From positions 1 to 9,636 of the forward strand of contig JAFRNO010000127.1 in NCBI GenBank assembly GCA_017430155.1: a DNA stretch of 9,636 nucleotides, written 5' to 3'. This stretch comes from Kiritimatiellia bacterium (GTDB taxonomy: Bacteria > Verrucomicrobiota > Kiritimatiellia > RFP12 > UBA1067). A program made the position numbers and the translations under genes. Positions 1-6,066 of this stretch are shown in pieces (positions within the stretch are counted from its first letter, which is position 1; each line of letters starts with the position of its first letter). Below the pieces are notes generated by a model. It searched no databases, was not told where the DNA came from, and saw only the letters and a list, made by a program, of their open reading frames with translations.

Positions 1-748
1 ATCGGCTCGCCTTGCGCACGGACGCGGCGAAATCGACGCCGTTCACGGCGTCTCCCAGGATGACCGAGGCGAACACGTCGCCCGTGCCGCTCCGGTCGGC
101 GCCGATCCTAGGCTCCACGCAGAGCGACGTGCCGCGTCCCGCTTCGTAAATGAAGTTCACGAGCGTGTCGCCGCGCGGGATGCCGGAGACGACGATTCGG
201 CCGGCATGGCGCGCGGCGAGCTTTTCGCAGAGCGCGGTCAGCTCGGCGTCCGCGATGTCCGTGCGGTAGGGTTCGTCCGCGAGGAAACACGCTTCGGTCA
301 GGTTGGGCGTCAGGATGTCCGCGACGTCGAGGAATCCCCGCATCGACTCGGCGAGTCCCTGGTCGTAGGTGGGGTAGAGCTTCCCGTAGTCACCCATGAC
401 GGGGTCGACGCAGACCGTCGTCTCGGGCATGCGGAACGCCGCGAGGAACCGCAGGACGAAGTCGACCTGCTCGTGCGAGCCGAGGAATCCGGTCTGGATC
501 GCGTTGAAGCGCAGGTTGAGCTTGCGCCATTCGGCGATGTAGTCGTCCAGATGGGGCGTGTTGTCCGTCCACGCGAACGAGTCGAAGCCCGTGTGGATGG
601 TGAAGAAGGCTGTCGGCACGGGGCAGCACTGCACCTTCATCGCCGAGAGGATCGGGATGGTCACGGCGAGCGAGCACCTCCCGAAGCTCGTGAAGTCGTT
701 GATGACCGCAGCCTTCTTCTGCGTGTTGTGGTTGACGTCGCTGTCCAT
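1..748 (-). CDS. Pyridoxal/pyridoxamine kinase (PdxK/PdxY-like, ribokinase superfamily), C-terminus cut by window edge
   Basis: Likely phosphorylates pyridoxal, pyridoxine or pyridoxamine with ATP in the cytoplasmic B6 salvage pathway. Translating the minus strand from ATG at 748 gives 249 residues with no stop before the edge; the family is usually about 270-290 residues, so roughly 30 are missing. Visible landmarks are the N-terminal substrate region NDFTSFGRCSLAVTIPILSA (18-36), the HTGF segment (52-55), VDPVMGDYGKLY (114-125), LTPNLTEA (146-153) and the anion-hole/catalytic motif SGTGDVFAS (220-228) with the expected catalytic Asp224. This resembles the Firmicutes-type pyridoxamine kinase branch more than E. 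coli PdxY, so I give no symbol. The ribosome-binding site is weak. A TATAAT at 826-831 inside an inverted repeat is the best promoter candidate. Family assignment is solid; the preferred vitamer is not visible. Confidence 0.9.
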   Translation of the reverse strand, partial: MDSDVNHNTQKKAAVINDFTSFGRCSLAVTIPILSAMKVQCCPVPTAFFTIHTGFDSFAWTDNTPHLDDYIAEWRKLNLRFNAIQTGFLGSHEQVDFVLRFLAAFRMPETTVCVDPVMGDYGKLYPTYDQGLAESMRGFLDVADILTPNLTEACFLADEPYRTDIADAELTALCEKLAARHAGRIVVSGIPRGDTLVNFIYEAGRGTSLCVEPRIGADRSGTGDVFASVILGDAVNGVDFAASVRKASR

Positions 749-792
749 GAGTTTAGCTCTTTCTGATGGGGAGAGGTAATTTCAAAACCACT

Positions 793-857
793 GAATACAC
801 GGAATACACGGAATCATAATTCCCGATTATATGCCTGTTTCTGTGTATTCCGTGGTT
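793..857. repeat. GAATACACG tandem units and 12-bp inverted repeat in the intergenic region before the B6 kinase
   Basis: GAATACACG occurs twice in tandem (793-801, 802-810), followed by a decayed third start. CACGGAATACAC at 798-809 is matched exactly in inverse by GTGTATTCCGTG at 843-854, with a 33-bp loop. A TATAAT on the minus strand (826-831) lies inside the loop. The repeat may be an operator pair around the kinase promoter, a stem-loop, or a dispersed intergenic repeat. The sequence alone does not separate these. Confidence 0.75.
826..831 (-). promoter_or_regulatory. Candidate -10 box (TATAAT) for the B6-vitamer kinase
   Basis: A perfect TATAAT reads on the minus strand 77 bp upstream of the kinase ATG, between the two arms of the 798-854 inverted repeat. 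I see no good -35 hexamer at 16-18 bp, so this is only a candidate. The alternative is read-through from ATPase A. Confidence 0.35.
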
Positions 858-933
858 CATAGAAAAGTTCTTCAAGGAGTTTTGTAACTGGCTCGGGGGG
901 CAAGTATGTCAGATGGTTGGCTGCAAGGGCAGT

Positions 934-2103
934 CTAGCGCATGGTTCTCCTCAGGTAGTCGGCAAACATCGGGACTGTGTAGGCGATTCCGCCGTATGCG
1001 GGGGAATACACCATGCCTTTCTTGATCAGCGATGAGCGTACGGGGGATATCGCGCTCTGCGGACGCCCCATCCTGTCCGCGACATCAGACATCGTGATTG
1101 TCTTGTCCTGCGGGAACTCCGCCATCGCACGAAGGAACTCCTTTTCCCGATTGGAGATGCGGTCAAAGCGCACATCGAAAAAGTTGGTGTCCAACCGTTG
1201 CTGGACATTGGGAGCTATGCGGCGCACATCATGGGCGGATATCGGGGATGTCTCGGCGATGTTCCATATCTGGTAACCGTACTCCTGAAGAAAATAAGGA
1301 TACCCTTTCGTGCTTTCAAACACTTCTGTGATCGCATCTGGCTCGATGTCGAGTCCGTTGTTGTTGAGCGGCACGGTTATCGCCAGATCGACATCTTCTT
1401 TGCCGAGAGCTCCAATCTCGGCATAGTTGAACATCCGTTCTGCGTATGTCTTGCTCTTCCCCACGAGGGCGCGGATGGAGGGAAGTCCGGATCCGACCAG
1501 ATACAGCGGCAACGACTCCTGTGCGGCAAAATGCAGTGCGACGATGATTCCCCTCATCGCCTCAATCTGCAGGTTCTGCAGCTCGTCGACATACATCCCG
1601 AACGCCGTGTTTGAATCCTTCGCCGCTCGCGCACACGCCAAAAGCACTTCCGAAAGGTCGAGTTCCAGCTTTCCGGTGGTCGCACTGTCGCGGGACGCTT
1701 CGACCGTTATCCCGAACTCGCCTATGTTGAGCGAGAACGTCTTAACGAAATTTCTGAGGGTGCAAAAGGCATGGTTGACGGAATTTTTCACCTTGCTGGC
1801 AAAGTCTATCGCACAAAGCGCATCCTTGACGCGAAGGGCCAGTTCCTCAAAATCGCTTTGTGCGTTGCGTACCTCGATTACCACAGGAACTACGCCGGCG
1901 CGTTTGGCGTTTTCTGCAAGATGTTTCAGCAGCACCGTCTTGCCAACGCCGCGCAAACCAATCAACAGCAGACTTTTTTCATAACGGCCGAGAAGAAAAC
2001 GCCCAGCAAGAACCCGTCCGTCATCGATGACCGATGACCGTCCGGCGAGTTCCGGTGGCAAGGCACCAGCTCCCGGCGTAAATGGATTTCTCAATCTGTC
2101 CAT
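934..2103 (-). CDS. ATPase A: ORC1/Cdc6-like AAA ATPase with C-terminal winged helix
   Basis: A 389-residue P-loop ATPase. It opens with MDRLRNPFTPGAG and a PPELAGR segment, the typical entry of ORC/Cdc6-like bacterial AAA ATPases. Walker A GLRGVGKT is at 49-56, Walker B MYVDELQNL has Asp173-Glu174, and the sensor-1-like strand LVGSG is at 202-206. The last 75 residues resemble a winged helix-turn-helix (SNREKEFLRAM, then MSDVADRMGRPQSAISPVRS), suggesting DNA binding. No nuclease domain or membrane segment is visible. The open frame extends to an ATG at 2124, but I choose 2103 because GGAG (2111-2114) lies 7 nt upstream and the family normally begins here. A sampled line (1741-1800) is 45% GC against 70% for one in the neighbouring lyase, hinting at separate ancestry. 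The gene stands alone after a dense repeat array. The biological role of this branch is unknown to me. Confidence 0.85.
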   Translation of the reverse strand: MDRLRNPFTPGAGALPPELAGRSSVIDDGRVLAGRFLLGRYEKSLLLIGLRGVGKTVLLKHLAENAKRAGVVPVVIEVRNAQSDFEELALRVKDALCAIDFASKVKNSVNHAFCTLRNFVKTFSLNIGEFGITVEASRDSATTGKLELDLSEVLLACARAAKDSNTAFGMYVDELQNLQIEAMRGIIVALHFAAQESLPLYLVGSGLPSIRALVGKSKTYAERMFNYAEIGALGKEDVDLAITVPLNNNGLDIEPDAITEVFESTKGYPYFLQEYGYQIWNIAETSPISAHDVRRIAPNVQQRLDTNFFDVRFDRISNREKEFLRAMAEFPQDKTITMSDVADRMGRPQSAISPVRSSLIKKGMVYSPAYGGIAYTVPMFADYLRRTMR

Positions 2104-2118
2104 ACGTGATCTCCGTCG

Positions 2119-2195
2119 ATTCATAACGACTTATAAGGACTTATACGGCATTATATAGGGGGGTGGCGTATAAGTGAGTATAAGTTGTTATAAGT
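2119..2195. repeat. Array of 10-bp-periodic ACTTATA units facing TATAAGT units, upstream of ATPase A
   Basis: On the plus strand ACTTATA is at 2129-2135 and 2139-2145 and CATTATA at 2149-2155, with a degenerate fourth unit (about 2119-2128). Facing them are GTATAAGT at 2168-2175 and 2178-2185 and TTATAAGT at 2188-2195. Every step is exactly 10 bp, about one helical turn, so all sites in a half-array lie on one DNA face. The two half-arrays are inverted relative to each other across a 12-bp gap. This suggests cooperative protein binding, most simply by ATPase A through its winged helix; the binding is inferred. Confidence 0.9.
2150..2155 (-). promoter_or_regulatory. Candidate -10 box (TATAAT) of ATPase A, inside the repeat array
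   Basis: A perfect TATAAT reads on the minus strand within the innermost left repeat unit, giving a leader of about 40 nt to the ATG at 2103. The -35 position falls among the inverted units and does not resemble the consensus, as might be expected for a regulated promoter. A protein on the array would cover the polymerase site. Confidence 0.5.
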
Positions 2196-2202
2196 TCGCG
2201 GG

Positions 2203-2214
2203 TATGGTACCATA
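2203..2214. promoter_or_regulatory. 12-bp perfect palindrome TATGGTACCATA
   Basis: A perfect palindrome lies between the ATPase A repeat array and the lyase stop codon. A copy differing at one base (TATGATACCATA, 5931-5942) is next to the start of ATPase B. It could be a dimeric protein site; a chance match is not excluded. Confidence 0.5.
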
Positions 2215-2250
2215 ATCATGGACGAGCGTCAATCCCCGACAGATGATGAT

Positions 2251-4590
2251 TTACGGTTCGGAGAAAGTGCGTGCGGAGCCGTCGGAGAGGAGGAGGGTGT
2301 AGTCTCTCGCGGCGGCATCGGCTGCGGCTTGCACGTTGGCGAGGCGCACGGACGTGCCGCGCGTGGGCATGAACACCGTGACGAGGCGCCGTTCGCCGGT
2401 GAACGAGCCGCACAGCGTGGGCGTGTGGATGGCGCGGTGCTCGTGTTCGTCGCCCGTGTGGATGGGCAGCCACCCCTGGTACTCCGGCTGGTGCTGGCCC
2501 ATCTTGTCCACGAGCCCCGCCTGCGAGAACGCGCCCGTCAGCCACACGTCGCCGCCGAAGTCCGCGGAGAAGGAATCCGCGCGCCCCTCGTACGTGCAGT
2601 CCTCCAGATGCCAGAGCTGCTCGAAGGCGTGTTGCTGCCCGTCGGTGGCGGAGAGCCGGTCCACGACCACGAAGAAGGGCGGCAGGCCCGATTCGGCCTT
2701 GTGGAAGATGAGGCGACGCGTATGGCGCACGGGGATCTTCGCCGGACCGTAGCCGTCATCATACACGGCCTCCGCCCAGTCGCGCGTCGGCGTGGTGCGG
2801 AACACGAGGTCGGACTTCCGGGTGATGTCCTCGTCCTTCCAGCGATAGCCCGTGTGGCGGTTCTGGTCGAGGCCGTCGATGCGGACCGTGTTGTGCGCGC
2901 GCGTGGAGAGCACGTACGCGCGCATCTCCGACGTGTCGTACGCGAAGGTGCCGGCCTCGACGATCATGTTCTTGCCGTAGGCGCTGAGCAGGACGTTGAG
3001 CTTGTCCTCGTGCTGGTGTGCCATGCCGTAGGGGCCGCCGTCGAGGAAGGCCCACACGCCGTCCGCGTCCCACGAGTTGCGGAACGCCGCGAATCCGGCG
3101 TACGGCATCTCGCACGAAAGCCACTCCGGGGGGCGTCCCTTGCGGCGCTCCGTCGCGAACCAGCGCATCGCGTCGTTGTGCGGATAGTGTTGGAGCGCCG
3201 AACGGGCGAGCGGGCCGCCGGACGCGTTGCCCGAATCGTTGATGTTCGGCGAACGCAGGTCGGGCCGCGCGAGGCGGGGGAAGATCAGGAACATCCGTTC
3301 CACGCCCTGCACGAAAGCGGGCGGCAGGGGCTCGCCGCGCGCGCCGGCCGTTTCGACGACGGAGAGGAAGTGGCGCATCACGCCGCAGTGGTAGCCGGGC
3401 GCGAGCTCGCTCTGGAAGCCGTCGGGATAGACCTGCCGGTCCAGCTCGGCCTGGAGGCGTCCGAGGGCGTAGTCGCGCCATTCGCGCGTCTCCTTGAAAT
3501 ACGGGTAGTAGAACGTGAGGCGCGCGAGCGAGCTCATCTCGTTCGTGAACCAGTTGCCGCGGTAGGCATGGCCGGTCCGGAGGCGCAGCCCGTGCTCCCA
3601 GACGCTGCGGAAGAGCGTCACGAGGAACGCGTCGTCGCAGACCGGTGAGGAAATGAAGGCGTGGATCTGGCGCGTGAGGTAGAACGTGCGCACGGCCGTG
3701 TCGAGCGAGCGCCAGCACTTCGTGGCGCCCGGCCCCGCCTTCTCGGGCAGCGGGTTGTAGGAGATGAAGGAGAGGAGAAGCTCGCGCCACGCGCGCGCGA
3801 GGGCGTCGTCATGCGTGACGAGGTACAGCTCCGCGAGCGGGTCGCCGCAGTCGAAGTAGGAGATGTGGTAGTTCCACTCGCGGTAGCCGTTGTAGGTGGG
3901 GTTGAACTCCCATTCGACCGGGCCCTCGAAATGCCAGGAGGTCCCCAGCGTGTTGAGCGTGTGGTCCATCACGAGGGCGGCCTTCTTCCGGAGGGACCTG
4001 ACGGCGGCCGGCATGTTCGTCTTCGCGTACCAGTCGCCGAGGACGGTATCGGGGCGCAGGCTCTTCCGCACGTGGTCGGCGAAGATCTTCCTCGCGCCCG
4101 CGAGGTCGCCGGACGCCATGCGCGACGGGATGTCCGCAAACGCGGGGAGCGTCGTGTCGAGGCAGCGCGTGAAGAACTCCTGTTCGGAGACCAGGGGCCC
4201 CTGCGTGGTGGGGTAGGTTCCGCGGAGCACGATGCGGGTGACGGGCTTCGCGGGCGTGGTCCGCACCGTAATCTCAAGTTCGTTTCCCGTCTCGCCCCTG
4301 ATCGCCTCCTTCGGGACGAGGACCTCGAAGGGCGCGGCACGCACCTCGCCGAGATCGGTGCCGTTCATCTTGAACGCGAAGACGCCGTCCTCCACGCCCT
4401 CGAGGGTGAGCTTGAGGGGCATGATCACGCGCCAGTCCGTGCGGCCGAGGTTGACGACGTGGCGGTAGACGCGCGCGTCGGGCTTGATCGCGGGCAGGAA
4501 GGCGAGGCGCCGCCACTCGGTGGCGGGCGCCTCGGCGTGCGCGGCCGTCACGGCCGACAGCAGCACGAGCAACGAGAGGAGTTTTTTCAT
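2251..4590 (-). CDS. Secreted heparinase II/III-like polysaccharide lyase
   Basis: A 779-residue exported protein, likely cleaving a uronic-acid-containing polysaccharide by beta-elimination. The signal peptide is MKKLLSLLVLLSAVTAAHA (1-19), with AHA as the probable cleavage site. Residues 20-125 look like a beta-rich N-terminal domain. About 140-480 is helical with toroid-like segments (NWFTNEMSS at 346-354, ELAPGYH at 395-401). About 495-779 is the beta-sandwich typical of heparinase II/III-like proteins, with AHQHEDKLNVLL (524-535), IVEAGTFAYD (543-552) and the hallmark RAHNTV (564-569). Candidate catalytic or metal-binding residues are Tyr400/His401, His525, His527 and His566, by analogy with the family. 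The frame opens earlier, at 4644, but I choose 4590 because it gives a clean signal peptide with GGAG 11 nt upstream. It begins 26 bp after the ATPase B stop, so it may be co-transcribed with it. The substrate (glycosaminoglycan, alginate or other) and PL family number are not decidable here. Confidence 0.88.
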   Translation of the reverse strand: MKKLLSLLVLLSAVTAAHAEAPATEWRRLAFLPAIKPDARVYRHVVNLGRTDWRVIMPLKLTLEGVEDGVFAFKMNGTDLGEVRAAPFEVLVPKEAIRGETGNELEITVRTTPAKPVTRIVLRGTYPTTQGPLVSEQEFFTRCLDTTLPAFADIPSRMASGDLAGARKIFADHVRKSLRPDTVLGDWYAKTNMPAAVRSLRKKAALVMDHTLNTLGTSWHFEGPVEWEFNPTYNGYREWNYHISYFDCGDPLAELYLVTHDDALARAWRELLLSFISYNPLPEKAGPGATKCWRSLDTAVRTFYLTRQIHAFISSPVCDDAFLVTLFRSVWEHGLRLRTGHAYRGNWFTNEMSSLARLTFYYPYFKETREWRDYALGRLQAELDRQVYPDGFQSELAPGYHCGVMRHFLSVVETAGARGEPLPPAFVQGVERMFLIFPRLARPDLRSPNINDSGNASGGPLARSALQHYPHNDAMRWFATERRKGRPPEWLSCEMPYAGFAAFRNSWDADGVWAFLDGGPYGMAHQHEDKLNVLLSAYGKNMIVEAGTFAYDTSEMRAYVLSTRAHNTVRIDGLDQNRHTGYRWKDEDITRKSDLVFRTTPTRDWAEAVYDDGYGPAKIPVRHTRRLIFHKAESGLPPFFVVVDRLSATDGQQHAFEQLWHLEDCTYEGRADSFSADFGGDVWLTGAFSQAGLVDKMGQHQPEYQGWLPIHTGDEHEHRAIHTPTLCGSFTGERRLVTVFMPTRGTSVRLANVQAAADAAARDYTLLLSDGSARTFSEP

Positions 4591-4616
4591 CTTTTCTTTT
4601 TCTCCTTTTAGCGTCC

Positions 4617-5924
4617 TCAAGGTCTCAATGCCGATATGGGACAAACGATGATGCCGTCCGGACGCTGATAGGCGTAATCGCCGGTTGCCGTAAGGACCAT
4701 CTTGAACGCGACTTCCTTCTGCCGCGACGTGTCGATGAGGCCGGAAAGCGCGTTGAGAGTCTTAGCCCCCTCGTTTATCAACGTCTCTCCTCCGAGCTTG
4801 ACCTCGACAAGTCCGCTCATGCCGTTTCGCAGATGAACGACCGCATCGCACTCCAACCCGTTGCGGTCAAGGTAGTGGCTCACCTTGCCGTTCAGAGCAT
4901 CCGCGTAGACCCGCAGGTCCCGGACCGCCATCGTCTCGAAGAACCACCCGTATGCGCGGATGTCGTTCATGAGGTCTCCGGGGCCCAGGCCGAGAGCGGC
5001 GGTCGCGATGGAAGAGTCCGAGAAATACCGCGTGTCGGACATCCTGATCGCCCTTCGAGACCTCAAGGCCGGACACCACGCCTCGGCATCCTCAACTACG
5101 AATATCTTCCGAAGCGCATTCAAGTATGAGGAGATCGTATCGTCGTCAGGGCCGCTCGTGTCGCCGTTTACCATGTCCTTGCGGATGTTTGGAATTGAGG
5201 ACTGTGTCCCCTGCAGCCTCGCATACGACCTCAGAAGCCGACGCGTCCGTGCCGGATCGCGCGAAACGCCGTCAACCCTGGAGATGTCAGAATTGGCCAC
5301 CGCGTCCACATAGTCAAAGGCATGGTCAAGCGCCGCATCTCCGTCCTGATTGACAGCCTGCGGCCATCCCCCGCGACAGATCAGATATGCCGTATTCTCC
5401 AGCGTCCGCTCAATGGCCTTTCCCGGCTTGAATCCTTCCCCTGCAAAAAGCGCCCCAAGGGAAACCTCGCCAGACGATTCACCCGCCTCCCACAGCGACA
5501 TCGGACGCATCCTTACACGTACGATCCGCCCTGTGCCGGAATGGGAGATGTCCTTCTTGCCACTGCGTTCCTTCCGGTCATCCGGCGGCACTGCCGAACC
5601 TGTCAGAATGTAATGCCCAGTTCCCGCCGAATGGTCTACATCAAAGCGGATTGCATCCCAGAACTTCGGAGCATCCTGCCATTCGTCGATCAGCCGAGGT
5701 TGTTCCCCCTTCATCAGTTCGGTTATGTCCACCTCCGCCTGAGCGAGATAGCGACTGCGTCGAACAGGATCCGTCATGTACAGAATGCTCTTCGCATGCT
5801 GCTCACATGTCGTAGTCTTACCGCACCATTTAGGCCCCTCGACCAGAACGGCTCCCGAACTGGCGAGTTTCCGCTCAAGAATGGCATCTAGAATGCGTTT
5901 TTTATAGACTTCGCCGTTGTTCAT
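4617..5924 (-). CDS. ATPase B: AAA_14/DUF4143 ATPase with PD-(D/E)XK-like C-terminus
   Basis: A 435-residue cytoplasmic ATPase of the widespread AAA_14-DUF4143 architecture. Walker A GPKWCGKTT is at 30-38, Walker B PRLIDEWQ (76-83) has Asp80-Glu81, and sensor-1 YILTGSA is at 105-111. A middle segment (about 222-282) resembles a winged helix, with SSYLNALRKIFVVEDAEAW as the likely recognition and wing region. The C-terminus has a restriction-endonuclease-like signature: Glu330 (GWFFETMAVRD), Asp360 (LECDAVV), then Glu374 and Lys376 in VEVKLG. The family's biological role is poorly defined, and whether the nuclease fold is active is unknown. The start is fixed by the promoter: -10 TATCAT ends 7 nt before the ATG, and no Shine-Dalgarno is visible, which suggests a leaderless mRNA. 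Four iterons lie immediately upstream. The gene sits between the GH39 and lyase genes and may have separated a former pair. Confidence 0.88.
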   Translation of the reverse strand: MNNGEVYKKRILDAILERKLASSGAVLVEGPKWCGKTTTCEQHAKSILYMTDPVRRSRYLAQAEVDITELMKGEQPRLIDEWQDAPKFWDAIRFDVDHSAGTGHYILTGSAVPPDDRKERSGKKDISHSGTGRIVRVRMRPMSLWEAGESSGEVSLGALFAGEGFKPGKAIERTLENTAYLICRGGWPQAVNQDGDAALDHAFDYVDAVANSDISRVDGVSRDPARTRRLLRSYARLQGTQSSIPNIRKDMVNGDTSGPDDDTISSYLNALRKIFVVEDAEAWCPALRSRRAIRMSDTRYFSDSSIATAALGLGPGDLMNDIRAYGWFFETMAVRDLRVYADALNGKVSHYLDRNGLECDAVVHLRNGMSGLVEVKLGGETLINEGAKTLNALSGLIDTSRQKEVAFKMVLTATGDYAYQRPDGIIVCPISALRP

Positions 5925-5931
5925 GGCGCTT

Positions 5932-5961
5932 ATGATACCATATTCGCTCGTGGCTCGTCAA
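5932..5961 (-). promoter_or_regulatory. Sigma70-like promoter of ATPase B, apparently leaderless
   Basis: The minus strand reads TTGACG (5956-5961), an 18-bp spacer and TATCAT (5932-5937). Only 7 bases separate the -10 box from the ATG at 5924, so transcription should start at or next to the initiation codon. The preceding AAGCGCC is not a ribosome-binding site, in agreement. The -35 box ends 4 bp from the first iteron (5966). Confidence 0.55.
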
Positions 5962-5965
5962 ATGC

Positions 5966-6056
5966 GTTCGGTGATTTGTCAGGTTTTTGTTCGGTGATTT
6001 GGCGGATTTCTGTTCGGTGATTTGACAGGTTTCGTTCGGTGATTTGACGGTATTTG
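5966..6056. repeat. Four 22-23 bp iterons (core GTTCGGTGATTTG) upstream of ATPase B
   Basis: The 13-bp core is identical in four direct copies at 5966-5978, 5989-6001, 6012-6024 and 6034-6046, stepping 23, 23 and 22 bp (about two helical turns). The linkers are related: after the core comes a variable base and then CAGGTTT-like sequence. The array fills the space between the GH39 stop codon (6067) and the -35 box of ATPase B. It resembles plasmid iterons or a multi-site operator. The likely ligand is ATPase B, by position only. Confidence 0.95.
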
Positions 6057-6066
6057 CCCAGGTTGG

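Noticed and set aside
798..854. Intrinsic terminator after ATPase A
   Set aside because: The stem is 12 bp but the loop is 33 nt and no T-run follows on the minus strand. A TATAAT lies in the loop, which fits a control region better.
2104..2124. Seven-codon N-terminal extension of ATPase A (ATG at 2124)
   Set aside because: No ribosome-binding site precedes 2124, while the ATG at 2103 has GGAG at 7 nt and begins at the family's normal N-terminus.
2218..3648. Long plus-strand open frame (476 codons) opposite the lyase
   Set aside because: It is antisense to a convincing lyase with a signal peptide and family motifs. Its product is rich in Arg, Val and Glu with no recognisable domain, as expected from the opposite strand of GC-rich coding DNA.
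2759..3790. 343-codon minus-strand frame inside the lyase
   Set aside because: It is Arg/Ala/Pro-rich shadow sequence in another frame of the same GC-rich gene.
4591..4644. N-terminal extension of the lyase to 4644
   Set aside because: It would bury the signal peptide behind 18 charged residues and overlap the end of ATPase B. The start at 4590 gives a standard signal sequence.
5966..6056. CRISPR array
   Set aside because: The cores are 13 bp with linkers of about 10 bp that are similar to one another, unlike unique 30-40 bp spacers, and no cas gene is present. The arrays at 2119-2195 and 9343-9426 fail for the same reasons.
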